This document shows, in pieces, positions 7,975-16,477 of a stretch of 64,000 bases of DNA. The DNA is taken from the NCBI RefSeq assembly GCF_023228165.1, contig NZ_JALOBS010000023.1:31469-95468 (forward strand). Reading direction: 5' to 3'. Origin of the DNA: Methylomonas sp. (GTDB lineage: Bacteria; Pseudomonadota; Gammaproteobacteria; Methylococcales; Methylomonadaceae). The stretch's first letter is position 1, and every line of letters starts with the position of its first letter. The notes beneath the pieces were generated by a model. That model had not been told where the DNA came from and ran no database searches. It saw only the letters and a list, made by a program, of their open reading frames with translations. A program made the translations under genes and the position numbers.

Positions 7975-10248
7975 TCATTCGGCCAACACCATCTCGTAAA
8001 ACACCGGTAGGCGGCTTAATTCATCCGGCAATGGCGGTAAACTCAGGCCACCCAAGGCCTTGCCGAAGCACTCGGCGGTATTGGTGACGGGTTGATAATC
8101 GACATTGCCAATTCCGCCGTCGGGCAATATGTCCGCCACCAGAGTGAAGTTTTCGTGATTGGCGTCGTGCTGCGACAGGCAGTCGGTTAGCGATTTGGAC
8201 ATTACGGCGCTCATGGCCGGCAACACATGTTTTTTTTCATAGTCCCGCGCCGTTGCATCCTGTTCGAAGCGGCGGCCCTGCCGGACTCGTTGATCGAAAT
8301 TTAACTCCGCCGCGAGCGATTGGTCGGGTTCGGCCGCATCCACTTCCAGATTTTCCAGAATGCCGGCAATATTGCGCCCCACGTCGATCTGCGGGCCGGA
8401 CGGATCTAATGCTTCGTTTTGTTCGCGTTCTTCTATCAGTCGCCGGGCTGCCTCAAACGCGGTAATAAACGAATCGTCTTTCGCCAGCGCCTTGGCGAAG
8501 TAGGATTCGCCGAAGTAAGTAAATCGGGTGAAATCGCCGCAGCCGTAGGAGACGTGGTCGCGGCTGGAGGCAGTCAAAACCAGCGTGTTATCGTCTTTTA
8601 GCACGTCCAGAAACCCGCCCGAATAACAGGCCGAAACCACGATAACCCGGTTACTGATGCCGACGTTGTCCAGCATGGTCTTTAAATCCTCGGCTTTTAG
8701 ATCGTTCAGTCTTAACGGCCAAAACGAGACGGACAATTTATGATCCTGGGCGCCGTGGGAACTCAGATACAGGAACAATACGTCTTCTTCCTTATCCATG
8801 CGTTGGGCGATACCCTGCAACACCGCTTCCAGGTTGTGCCGGTTGGCCAGCGGGGCGTTGTAGACCGTATCGGCGTTATTGACCAGCACCAGGGAGCGGC
8901 CGGCCGTGTTAAAACGGCGGTCCAACACATTTCTGGCCAGGCTGACGTCGTTAAAAAACACCCGTTCGTCCGCTTGCCCGGCAAAGCCGACGAAATAAAG
9001 GTCCGTCTTGCCTGGGCGCTGATAGTGCAAGGCCGCCAACTCTTCATTGAGCAGTTCGGGTTGCCGATAAAACACATCTTCCACGTCCAAGCGGTTTGCC
9101 GCCTCGTATTCGGCGGAATCGTCTTCGGCCTCGGCGGGGTAATACAAGCGATACGAGGGTAATAATCCGTTCAAGGACAGGGTAAAAAAGGCGTAAATAC
9201 TCAGTAAAAATAACAGAGAGGGCGCGGGTTGCGGATACAGCCGCCGTAAGACTCCGAATACTGCCGCCAATGTCCAAACCGCCGCCGCCACGTATAAGCC
9301 CAATAACAGTTGCGGGACGTCCGGCCACCAATGTTCGGCGGCCAGCCAGCTGGAAAAGTAAACCGTATGGATGACGATTTGCGAAGCGGAAATAATCACC
9401 AGCAACCGCAGCGTATGCTCGCGCCGAAGCGTCAAATTGCCGATAATTGCCGTGCCACCCAGCATCAATAAGGTCGTGATGCCGAATTTATTTAGGCCGT
9501 AAATATTGAATTCCGGAGCCGGCATGGCGTCGACATAGTCCACGATGCCGATGCACAGCAGGTTCAACAGCAGCAGTTGCAGGAATATGCCAAGCGAAAC
9601 CCGGAACGAGCGGGGCTCATAGTTCATGAAGAACGCCAGACGGGTTGCCTGCAACAGGTTGCCGGCCAGCGCAGACAGCTGGATAACCTGCGGCGTCGGC
9701 GCCATGGCCGGCAGTGTTTTGCCGGCGTTGTCGGGATGCGACGACCAATAATCGCGTATCTTTTCAGTGAACTCATCGACATCGGTCGTATTGCCCAAAA
9801 CCGGGCAAGGAATAGGGATGGCGACATCGCGGCGCAGATATAAATACAGATCGGCAGCGGAAACCTCGAACCCGGCTATTTCCGGCCAAGCGTAAAAACT
9901 GATGCGACCATCGGGCGTCTGGTAGGAAACGCCGGCGGGCGTCAGATTGAGCTGGTAGTTCCCTGCGTACTGCTGCAGCCAGCGCTGCCCGTATTTGGAG
10001 CGTTGCCAGATCGACAGCCAGATTCGCGAAACGAAAAACAGCGCAACCGGTAATAGCCAGATTAAGTAGTGGTAGGCGTTTGCGTTTTCCTGCCGATCCA
10101 AGCGCATGACAAACCACACCGCAAAGCCGATAAATACCCAGCCCCCCAGGCGTCGGATCGTTCCGCCGGTCTGCTGGCGCTGGCGCAACGATAAATGTCG
10201 GCGCAGGTTTTCCAGATCGAGGCCTTGCAATTGATAGTTGATTTCCAT
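7975..10248 (-). CDS. Membrane protein with YcxB-like and C13/caspase-like peptidase domains
   Basis: A 757-residue protein. Residues about 1-160 resemble YcxB proteins: the typical start MEINYQL, two helices and a folded part (LNLTPAGVSYQT ... FYAWPEIAGFEV). The middle (about 190-390) has six or so membrane helices. The remainder is a peptidase C13/caspase-fold domain with DLYFVGFAGQ, the catalytic His in YLSSHGAQDH and the catalytic Cys in VVSACYSGGF, followed by SSRDHVSYGC. The peptidase family cuts after Asn/Asp in eukaryotes; bacterial roles are poorly known. I chose the start at 10248 by the YcxB family start; ATG 10254 and TTG 10308 are alternatives, and no clear ribosome site separates them. 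Confidence 0.85.
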   Translation of the reverse strand: MEINYQLQGLDLENLRRHLSLRQRQQTGGTIRRLGGWVFIGFAVWFVMRLDRQENANAYHYLIWLLPVALFFVSRIWLSIWQRSKYGQRWLQQYAGNYQLNLTPAGVSYQTPDGRISFYAWPEIAGFEVSAADLYLYLRRDVAIPIPCPVLGNTTDVDEFTEKIRDYWSSHPDNAGKTLPAMAPTPQVIQLSALAGNLLQATRLAFFMNYEPRSFRVSLGIFLQLLLLNLLCIGIVDYVDAMPAPEFNIYGLNKFGITTLLMLGGTAIIGNLTLRREHTLRLLVIISASQIVIHTVYFSSWLAAEHWWPDVPQLLLGLYVAAAVWTLAAVFGVLRRLYPQPAPSLLFLLSIYAFFTLSLNGLLPSYRLYYPAEAEDDSAEYEAANRLDVEDVFYRQPELLNEELAALHYQRPGKTDLYFVGFAGQADERVFFNDVSLARNVLDRRFNTAGRSLVLVNNADTVYNAPLANRHNLEAVLQGIAQRMDKEEDVLFLYLSSHGAQDHKLSVSFWPLRLNDLKAEDLKTMLDNVGISNRVIVVSACYSGGFLDVLKDDNTLVLTASSRDHVSYGCGDFTRFTYFGESYFAKALAKDDSFITAFEAARRLIEEREQNEALDPSGPQIDVGRNIAGILENLEVDAAEPDQSLAAELNFDQRVRQGRRFEQDATARDYEKKHVLPAMSAVMSKSLTDCLSQHDANHENFTLVADILPDGGIGNVDYQPVTNTAECFGKALGGLSLPPLPDELSRLPVFYEMVLAE

Positions 10249-10509
10249 CTTCATACCGTAGGCTAATGGGGGAAGCGGCTTGGGAAGGTTTATATGGGAA
10301 AGGCCCAATCGATTATACCCCGGCGGGTGTTCTGGTCATCGAAGCCGTCTAGCCATCCGCCCAGGATTGTTTGGGGAATGACTGGTTTTGCGGTGATATT
10401 AACCCAAAATCAGTGGGTCATCACTCTGCAACGTGTCCGGTCTTGCCCGTTCGGGATATGCCGACGGAACTCTGTCCGCTTCGTAACGTTGAAAATCCAC
10501 ATCCCGATA

Positions 10510-10977
10510 CTACAGATGTATTTTATCGAAAAGGCCATTGCTCAATTCTTGCAGGTCTGTGGGGCTTAATTCGATCTCCAGCCCCCTGCGTCCGGCGCTG
10601 ACGTAAATAGTGGCATATTGTTGCGCCGATGAGTCGATGACGGTCTTCAGTCTGTTTTTTTGGCCTAAGGGGCTTACGCCACCCAGTACGTATCCAGTTG
10701 AGCGCTCCACATCGGCCGGATTGGCCATGCTGGCTTTTTTGGCGCCTGCCGCCTTGGCGAACAGTTTTAGATTCAACATGGCCGAAACCGGCACAACGCC
10801 CACGGCCAAAGACCGATTGTCCAAATCGACCACCAAGGTCTTAAAAATTCTGTCGGCGGGAACGCCCAGCTTTTCCGAGGCTTCCAAGCCATAAGACTCG
10901 CTTGACGAGTCATGCGCATACTCATGCACGCGGTGAGCGATTTTATGTTTCTTCACAAGATTAATGGCGGGCGTCAT
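10510..10977 (-). CDS. ybaK: Cys-tRNA(Pro) deacylase YbaK
   Basis: Trans-editing enzyme of 155 residues that hydrolyses Cys-tRNA(Pro) made in error by prolyl-tRNA synthetase. It contains the YbaK/EbsC fold throughout: MTPAINLVKKHKI, RIFKTLVVDLD with the conserved Lys, AVGVVPVSAMLNLK, and GYVLGGVSPLGQ. The length is normal for the family. It is transcribed alone; about 260 bases separate it from the caspase-like gene and 130 from the amidotransferase. Confidence 0.94.
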   Translation of the reverse strand: MTPAINLVKKHKIAHRVHEYAHDSSSESYGLEASEKLGVPADRIFKTLVVDLDNRSLAVGVVPVSAMLNLKLFAKAAGAKKASMANPADVERSTGYVLGGVSPLGQKNRLKTVIDSSAQQYATIYVSAGRRGLEIELSPTDLQELSNGLFDKIHL

Positions 10978-11036
10978 TTTTATTAAACGTCTATTTCGGA
11001 GCGAGGTGAAGTTTAGTCGGAATTCTTATTTTTTGG

Positions 11037-11069
11037 TGGTTACTCCGGCAGAAATTGCCGGAATAACCA
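11037..11069. terminator. 14-bp hairpin between ybaK and the asparagine synthase operon
   Basis: TGGTTACTCCGGCA and TGCCGGAATAACCA pair along 14 positions with one wobble, around a 5-base loop. It lies 40 bases after the stop of the seven-gene operon. On that strand no U tract follows (a CCAAAAAA run comes next), so it may stabilise the transcript end or act with another factor rather than be a standard intrinsic terminator. Confidence 0.5.
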
Positions 11070-11110
11070 TTACAGATTGCGGCGAAGCTTGCCCGTTACG
11101 ACTGTATTCG

Positions 11111-13117
11111 TTAAGCTCGCCAGCCAAGTTCCGCGGCCTTGCGTCGGGCCTGGGCCGGAATATCGGCGGCGATAAATCGCTCGTGGAGGATTTGCACGCC
11201 GAGCAGGTGGTTGATGACCGCGTCGAGCTGGGTCTGGGTGGCGACCGAAGTGTCCGGTGCGTCGTGTAAGTCGAATAACGCATTCACACCTTTTATGTCC
11301 AGCAGGCCGGCCTGGCCGATGGTTTCGGGGCTCAGATGGCGTTCCGCCAGTACCCGCATGGCCGCCCATTTGCCGGGATCGGTATGTGCGGGCGGCGCCA
11401 TGAAAGCGAATTTTTCCCGTTTGTAGAGGGTTTCCGGCAGCAGGCCTTTCATCGCCTCGCGCAGCACGTATTTTTCGGTGCGTCCGTGAATGCGCATGGA
11501 CGGCGGCAGCGTGGCCGCGTATTCGGCCAAGTGGTGGTCGAGAAACGGTGGGCGCGCCTCCATGGAGTTGGCCATATCCACCCGGTCGCCGCCCCAAGTC
11601 AGAATCTGGCCTTCCAGCATGGTTTTAATCCACACATATTGGGCGCGATCCAACGGATGCCGACCTTGCAGGGCGTCCCGGTCCAGTGCATCGGCAATCG
11701 CCGCCCCCGGCGAATAATGCGCCAGTTCGGTTCGGCGGTCGGGGTGCAGTAGATCAGGTACCCGGCGGGCGCTGGCCAGCCAGGGTTGCAGGCAGGACGG
11801 GGTGAAACCGACTTTTGCATTCAGTGCGGGATCGTCAATAGTGTCTTCGGACAGCATGGCGCCGGTGAACAATTTGTTGCTCTCGGCCAGCATGGCTTCC
11901 CACTCTCGGCGTTCATCGGGCGGCATATGATCCAGGCCATGCAAAAACATGTCGCGGCGGAAGGCCGGATAGCCGCCGAACAATTCGTCGGAGCCTTCGC
12001 CGGTCAATACCACCTTGTAGCCTATTTCATTGACGCGGCGGCTCATCAGCAGCTTAGCCACGCCCAGCGTGTTGTAAATGGTACGCTCGGTATGCCACAG
12101 GGTTTCTTCGAAGTGATCGTAGAGATGGGTGGCGTTTAGACGCAATATTTCCTGGTCGGCGCCGGTGGCTTGCGCCATTTCGGTGGCGATGGGTGTTTCA
12201 TCGTAATCGGCATTATCGAAACCGATGGTAAACGCCTTGACCGCGCCTTGGGTGCTGGCGGTGGCCAGGCCGATGATGGAACAGGAATCGATGCCGCCGG
12301 ACAGGTAGCAACCGACCGGTACATCGGCTTCCAGACGCAGTTGCACGGCTTCGATCAGACGCTCGCGCACCCCGTCAATATATTGTTCCTGGTCGCCGGG
12401 CGCTCCGCGCTGGTGTTCTTGCGGAAACGGCATATCCCAATAACGGCGATCGCTAATCCGTAAGCGGCCGTCGCGGCGTTCGATACTGACCACGTGACCG
12501 GGCTTGACCTGATGCACGCCGGCAAAAGCGGTACTGCCCGGCACCATGGTCTGCATTAGTTGGTGATACAGGCCGGCGGAGTCGAAGCTGCGGGTAACTT
12601 CGGGATGGGCGAACAACACCTTCAGTTCGGAACCGAATACCAAGCCGCCGTCGATTTCGGTCCAGTACAACGGTTTGACGCCGAAGCGGTCGCGCACCAG
12701 ATGCACAACGTCCTGTTCGCTGTCATGCAAGGCGAAGGCGAATTCGCCGCGCAGGTGCGGCAGACTGGCGTCCAGTCCCAAGCGGGGATACAGATGCAAA
12801 ATCAGTTCCGAGTCGCTTTTGCTGCGAAAACGGTCGCCGCGCGCGGTTAAGTCGGCGCGCAACCTTTGGTAATCGTAGAGCTCGCCGTTTTGAGTCAGCA
12901 TCAGTCGGCCGTCGGCGGAAATAAACGGTTGTCGGCCGCGTTCCTGATTCAGATCGATGATGGACAGACGGGCGTGGCTGAAGCCGACTCCGTCCCGAGC
13001 CTGCCAGCCGAAGCCGTCGGGTCCGCGATGATGTTGAATGGCCGCCATTGCAACCAAGGTTTCGGGGTCGACGGGACGGTTGCGGTCCGCGTAAATAAAT
13101 CCGGCTATTCCACACAT
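11111..13117 (-). CDS. asnB: Glutamine-dependent asparagine synthase-family amidotransferase
   Basis: A 668-residue enzyme of the asparagine synthase B family. The N-terminal glutaminase domain has the nucleophile Cys2 (MCGIAGF), HHRGPDGFG, ARLSIIDL, NGELYDY and SDSELIL. The synthetase domain has the ATP pyrophosphatase loop SGGIDSCSI and GEGSDELFGGYPAF. It would transfer ammonia from glutamine to an activated carboxylate. It is longer than E. coli AsnB (about 554) because of C-terminal extensions. As the last gene of a seven-gene operon with carbamoyl-related enzymes, it may amidate a dedicated metabolite rather than just make asparagine; that is inference. It starts three bases after the carbamoyltransferase stop. 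Confidence 0.88.
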   Translation of the reverse strand: MCGIAGFIYADRNRPVDPETLVAMAAIQHHRGPDGFGWQARDGVGFSHARLSIIDLNQERGRQPFISADGRLMLTQNGELYDYQRLRADLTARGDRFRSKSDSELILHLYPRLGLDASLPHLRGEFAFALHDSEQDVVHLVRDRFGVKPLYWTEIDGGLVFGSELKVLFAHPEVTRSFDSAGLYHQLMQTMVPGSTAFAGVHQVKPGHVVSIERRDGRLRISDRRYWDMPFPQEHQRGAPGDQEQYIDGVRERLIEAVQLRLEADVPVGCYLSGGIDSCSIIGLATASTQGAVKAFTIGFDNADYDETPIATEMAQATGADQEILRLNATHLYDHFEETLWHTERTIYNTLGVAKLLMSRRVNEIGYKVVLTGEGSDELFGGYPAFRRDMFLHGLDHMPPDERREWEAMLAESNKLFTGAMLSEDTIDDPALNAKVGFTPSCLQPWLASARRVPDLLHPDRRTELAHYSPGAAIADALDRDALQGRHPLDRAQYVWIKTMLEGQILTWGGDRVDMANSMEARPPFLDHHLAEYAATLPPSMRIHGRTEKYVLREAMKGLLPETLYKREKFAFMAPPAHTDPGKWAAMRVLAERHLSPETIGQAGLLDIKGVNALFDLHDAPDTSVATQTQLDAVINHLLGVQILHERFIAADIPAQARRKAAELGWRA

Positions 13118-13120
13118 AAT

Positions 13121-14179
13121 TTAAGTAAACATTTTTAAGATTGAAGACAACAGCGCCATGCGCATGAATACCGCGCCGCGTGCTTGAGCGAAATACCAGT
13201 TATGCGGGGTATCGTCGAGTTCCCGCTGCAGTTCCTGGCCGCGAGCCAAGGGGTGAAGAATGATGGCATCCTGTTTGAGCGGGGAGGAAAGGTCCAGCCG
13301 GTAACGGCTGCCCAATTCTTCGTAGTCATCGCCGAGCCAGGCGATGGCATTGATGTAGACCACGTCCAGCCTGGGCAATTCCTGGTTGAGGTCGGTGCCG
13401 ACCCGCAGTTTCAGCCCGGCCTGTTCCAAGGTTTCGCGCTGATCGGGGCTGAAGGGATGTTCTTCGTCGCTGATGATCAACACCTCGTTGATGGCATCGG
13501 AGAACAGCGACAGAAAGGTCAGCAGGCTGCGCACGGTACGCATGCGTCCCGGTACGCCGATGATGCCGATATGAATGCGTTGCTCGGGGTCGATGTCGGC
13601 ACTGCACAGCGTGGGCCGCCATTTCAGTAGTGTATAGATATCGGCCATGGCCTGAGTGGGATGTTCGTCGGCGCCGTTGCCGCCATTGATGATAGGGATA
13701 CGCAAGGATTCCAGCATTTGATAGACGGCGCTGGCGTCGTTATCGCGCAAGACCACCAAGTCGCCGTAGTGATTGAGCATTTCGCCGACGTCGTAGAGGG
13801 ATTCGCCTTTTGCTATGCCGGTAGAGGCCGGATCGGTGATCGACATGATGTCGCCGCCCAGGCGATGCCAGGCGCTTTCGAAAGACAAGCGGGTACGGGT
13901 GCTGGGTTCGTAGAAGGCGCTGATCAGGATTTTGCCGGTCAGCGGCCGGGTAATCAGTTGCGGCTGGGTCTCGTATCGGGCCGCCAATCGCGCCAGCTGC
14001 ACGAGTTGTTCGCGACTGAACTGGTTGGCCGAGACGACCGGTCTTTGTGCCAAGCTGAGCAAGGGGGTCAAGTCTTCTTTGATATGCTCCAGCAGTTGGC
14101 GGGGGCATTCGAAGCCTTGGGTATCCATCAGCTGTTTATCGACGGGTGCGTTAAGTTTGGGGTGGAATTTGTCTACCAT
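13121..14179 (-). CDS. ATCase-like carbamoyltransferase with atypical amino-acid-binding loop
   Basis: A 352-residue member of the aspartate/ornithine carbamoyltransferase family. The carbamoyl-phosphate half is intact: FYEPSTRTRLSFE (about 89-101), the Lys loop GIAKGESL (121-128), HPTQAMADIYT (173-183) and HPLAR (309-313, usually HPLPR). The amino-acid half differs. Where ATCase has MTRxQ, whose Arg and Gln hold aspartate, this protein has VVYINAIAWLGDD (273-285), nearer to, but not the same as, the ornithine enzyme. GRMRTVRS replaces GRTVHS. The acceptor is probably not aspartate. I chose ATG 14179 because AAAGGGAC precedes it and it overlaps the small membrane gene; the 14209 start lacks a ribosome site. 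Confidence 0.85.
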   Translation of the reverse strand: MVDKFHPKLNAPVDKQLMDTQGFECPRQLLEHIKEDLTPLLSLAQRPVVSANQFSREQLVQLARLAARYETQPQLITRPLTGKILISAFYEPSTRTRLSFESAWHRLGGDIMSITDPASTGIAKGESLYDVGEMLNHYGDLVVLRDNDASAVYQMLESLRIPIINGGNGADEHPTQAMADIYTLLKWRPTLCSADIDPEQRIHIGIIGVPGRMRTVRSLLTFLSLFSDAINEVLIISDEEHPFSPDQRETLEQAGLKLRVGTDLNQELPRLDVVYINAIAWLGDDYEELGSRYRLDLSSPLKQDAIILHPLARGQELQRELDDTPHNWYFAQARGAVFMRMALLSSILKMFT

Positions 14180-14295
14180 AGCTGTCCCTTTAATAGGTCT
14201 CTTATCCAAAAAATGATTAATACGACGGGCGCGGCCATGGTTGCCAGCGTCGCGGCGCTCACCAGCCAGGCCAGGGCAGTGACGGAAATGATCAT
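14173..14295 (-). CDS. 40-residue single-helix membrane protein beside the symporter
   Basis: A small gene I found by reading the gap between the symporter and the carbamoyltransferase. It encodes 40 residues beginning MIISVTALAWLVSAA, with one membrane helix, then IIFWIRDLLKGQLW. Its ATG overlaps the symporter TGA by four bases (ATGA) and is preceded by GAGG; its stop overlaps the start of the carbamoyltransferase (ATGGTAG). Both junctions strongly suggest it is translated. Small one-helix accessory proteins are known next to SSS and NSS transporters, so a symporter subunit is the best guess; I do not recognise the exact family. Confidence 0.72.
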   Translation of the reverse strand: MIISVTALAWLVSAATLATMAAPVVLIIFWIRDLLKGQLW

Positions 14296-15731
14296 GATCG
14301 GGCCTCGTCAGATGCCGCCAAGCGCGCCCAATCGAAGTCGTCGGGGTGCAGCCAGGTGCTTAACAGGACGATACTCATCGAAACCGCGGCAGACACCAAA
14401 GCCGCCACGTAAAAGCCGATCAGAAAATAACTGGCCAGACCGCATGCGCTGCCCGCGATCATCGCCAGCGCCGCGCCGCGGGGATTGGCGCGCCGCCAGA
14501 ATAGTCCGGCGGCGATCGGCCAGATGGTGCTGGCGACGAATGCCCCCATGAAATACAGTAATTGCGCCAGCGTGGTCAGGCGCGGCAGACACAGCAGCCA
14601 GGCGACAAAACCCAGGCCCAAAATCATCCAATGGGCGGCGCGAGCCAGTTCATCGTCGCCGGCCTGGGGCCGGAAGTGGCCTTTATAGATGTCGGTCAGA
14701 ATCAGGTCGGAGGTGGCGGCAAGCAGCGAATCCAGGCTGGAAGCCAGGGCGGCGAATACCACGATGAATACCAGTACCGCGCCGCTGCTGCCCAGCAGTT
14801 TGGCGGCCACCAACGGTCCCACCATGTCCGCGGCCGGCACGTTCAGGTTCAGGGCCGGTACCGTCAAGGCGACGAAACCGGCCACAACCGGAATCGGCAT
14901 CCAAAGCAGGCCGGCGGTAAAGTAGGCCTTGAATCCTATGCCTTCCCGAAAGGCAAATGCCCGGCTCCACCAGACATTGGAATGAAATACCTCGCCGATA
15001 CCGAACAATAGATTGTTGAACAGAAACATAATGGCGGCCGGCATTAGCAAGTTCAGTAATTCGGGGCGCTTGGACAATGCCGCCTGGTGCATGCGCTCGA
15101 AACCGACCTGGGTGATGGCCAGCCAGGCCAGTGCCACGATGCCGATCAGAATGATCAAGGTCTGAATGAAATCGGTACCTATCACTGCTTTGAGTCCGCC
15201 CAGCATGGTGTACAGTACGCAAACCGCCAGTATAACGCTCATACCGATGCGGTAGTCTATGCCGGTCAGTGCATTGACCAGCACCCCGCCGGCCATGCCC
15301 ATCGATACCAGCCAACCGAAGGCATATAGCAGCGAGATCAGCAGAAATACCCGCCAGGTGAACCTGCCGTAGCGCATCCTGACGAAATCGCCGCTGGTGA
15401 AGCCGGTGGGCATCAACAGCCGGATCCGCCGCGCCAGCGGCGCAAACATCATCAAGCCCACCGCACCCAGCGAATAACCCAACATGCCCCAGATACCCAT
15501 TTGGAACGCCAGTTGCGGTGCCGCCATCGTAGTGTTGCTGGTTACCCAGGTGGCCATCGCGGTGGCGGTACCCAGGGCCATGCCCACTTTGCGTCCGGCC
15601 AGCATGTAACCTTCCAGACCGGACGAGCGGCGTCCCAGATAGGCACCGAGTATCACCCACAGTACCGAAAAAGCGATCAAAATCAGCCAGCCGGTGGTGG
15701 GATCCAGCGATGCGCTTTGCATACCGTTCAT
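14292..15731 (-). CDS. Sodium:solute symporter (SSS family, Dur3/urea-like)
   Basis: An inner-membrane transporter of 479 residues with about 13 helices. SSS features include YMLAGRKVG after helix 1, WVTSNTTMAAPQLAFQMG, GGLKAVIGTDFIQTLIIL and the sodium-site region VVFAALASSLDSLLAATSDL. The pattern around AGR and the following helix looks closer to urea/Dur3-type carriers than to proline or pantothenate ones, which would suit an operon of ureido enzymes, but the substrate is inferred. It overlaps the upstream amidase and the downstream small membrane gene by four bases each. Confidence 0.88.
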   Translation of the reverse strand: MNGMQSASLDPTTGWLILIAFSVLWVILGAYLGRRSSGLEGYMLAGRKVGMALGTATAMATWVTSNTTMAAPQLAFQMGIWGMLGYSLGAVGLMMFAPLARRIRLLMPTGFTSGDFVRMRYGRFTWRVFLLISLLYAFGWLVSMGMAGGVLVNALTGIDYRIGMSVILAVCVLYTMLGGLKAVIGTDFIQTLIILIGIVALAWLAITQVGFERMHQAALSKRPELLNLLMPAAIMFLFNNLLFGIGEVFHSNVWWSRAFAFREGIGFKAYFTAGLLWMPIPVVAGFVALTVPALNLNVPAADMVGPLVAAKLLGSSGAVLVFIVVFAALASSLDSLLAATSDLILTDIYKGHFRPQAGDDELARAAHWMILGLGFVAWLLCLPRLTTLAQLLYFMGAFVASTIWPIAAGLFWRRANPRGAALAMIAGSACGLASYFLIGFYVAALVSAAVSMSIVLLSTWLHPDDFDWARLAASDEARS

Positions 15732-16477
15732 GGCTCGACCACTTTTTGGATTTCAGCAATCGCCTCGTCCGTATCCATGACCCGGGCGTAACGGTCTTTC
15801 ATGGTGGTGATGGTGGCTTTTTGCAGCTCGGGAGTCACCGTCGCGCAGCAATCGGCAATCAGGGTGACGTGAAAGCCTAGGTCGCAGGCGTCGCGGATCG
15901 CGGTGGAAACGCATTCGTTGCTGTAGACGCCGACCACGAACAGGCCGTTGACACCCATATTACGCAGGATGTATTCGATATTGGTGGCGTTGAATACGCC
16001 ACTGGCGGTTTTGTTGATGACGATTTCGTTTTCTATCGGTGCCACCTGTTCCAGAAACTCGGCCTCCTTGGAACCCGGTGCCGCGTGCAACCCCAAGCGT
16101 TTATGACCGACACTGCGGTCGCGGCCGTCCTGGGTCAGCGACTGAATCCGGGTATGAATCACTTCCAGATGCAGCGCGCGAAAGGCGTCCTGCAATTTGC
16201 GTACGTTGGGCAGTACCGTGGTCTGCAGACGATCGAAATAGTATTCCTGCGCTTCGAGCGGTATGCCGGACGCGGTTACATCGGCGAACACGCCATGGCC
16301 GGGCGCGGCATCCAGGTATTGCAGGTCTATGCACAACAGCGCCGTGTGGTGGGCCTGTAGCGAGCGGGTGACGGCCGGCGTGTGAGTGATGGAGTTGCGG
16401 TATACGTCCCTTAACGGATCGATCTCCAGAAACGCCTGACTATCGGTCGTGCCGTTTTTTTCGTCTTGGTTTGTCAT
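15728..16477 (-). CDS. Isochorismatase-fold cysteine hydrolase (ureidoacrylate/biuret amidase-like)
   Basis: A 249-residue cytoplasmic cysteine hydrolase. The catalytic triad of the family is visible: Asp in LLCIDLQYL, Lys in VINKTASGVF and Cys in SNECVSTAIRDA. Related enzymes cleave amide bonds of carbamoyl compounds (RutB, N-carbamoylsarcosine amidase, biuret hydrolase), releasing ammonia and CO2, which suits the neighbours. I chose the Met at 16477 because it overlaps the TGA of the M20 hydrolase by four bases; the longer in-frame extension to 16552 is inside that gene. The exact substrate is not decidable. Confidence 0.88.
   Translation of the reverse strand: MTNQDEKNGTTDSQAFLEIDPLRDVYRNSITHTPAVTRSLQAHHTALLCIDLQYLDAAPGHGVFADVTASGIPLEAQEYYFDRLQTTVLPNVRKLQDAFRALHLEVIHTRIQSLTQDGRDRSVGHKRLGLHAAPGSKEAEFLEQVAPIENEIVINKTASGVFNATNIEYILRNMGVNGLFVVGVYSNECVSTAIRDACDLGFHVTLIADCCATVTPELQKATITTMKDRYARVMDTDEAIAEIQKVVEP

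Noticed and set aside
13661..14551. Long plus-strand frame (296 codons) opposite the carbamoyltransferase
   Set aside because: Antisense to well-supported genes with family motifs on the minus strand; its own protein resembles nothing and has no ribosome site.
14683..15759. 358-codon minus-strand frame overlapping the symporter
   Set aside because: Out-of-frame reading of the SSS symporter, which has correct helices and sodium-site motifs in its own frame.
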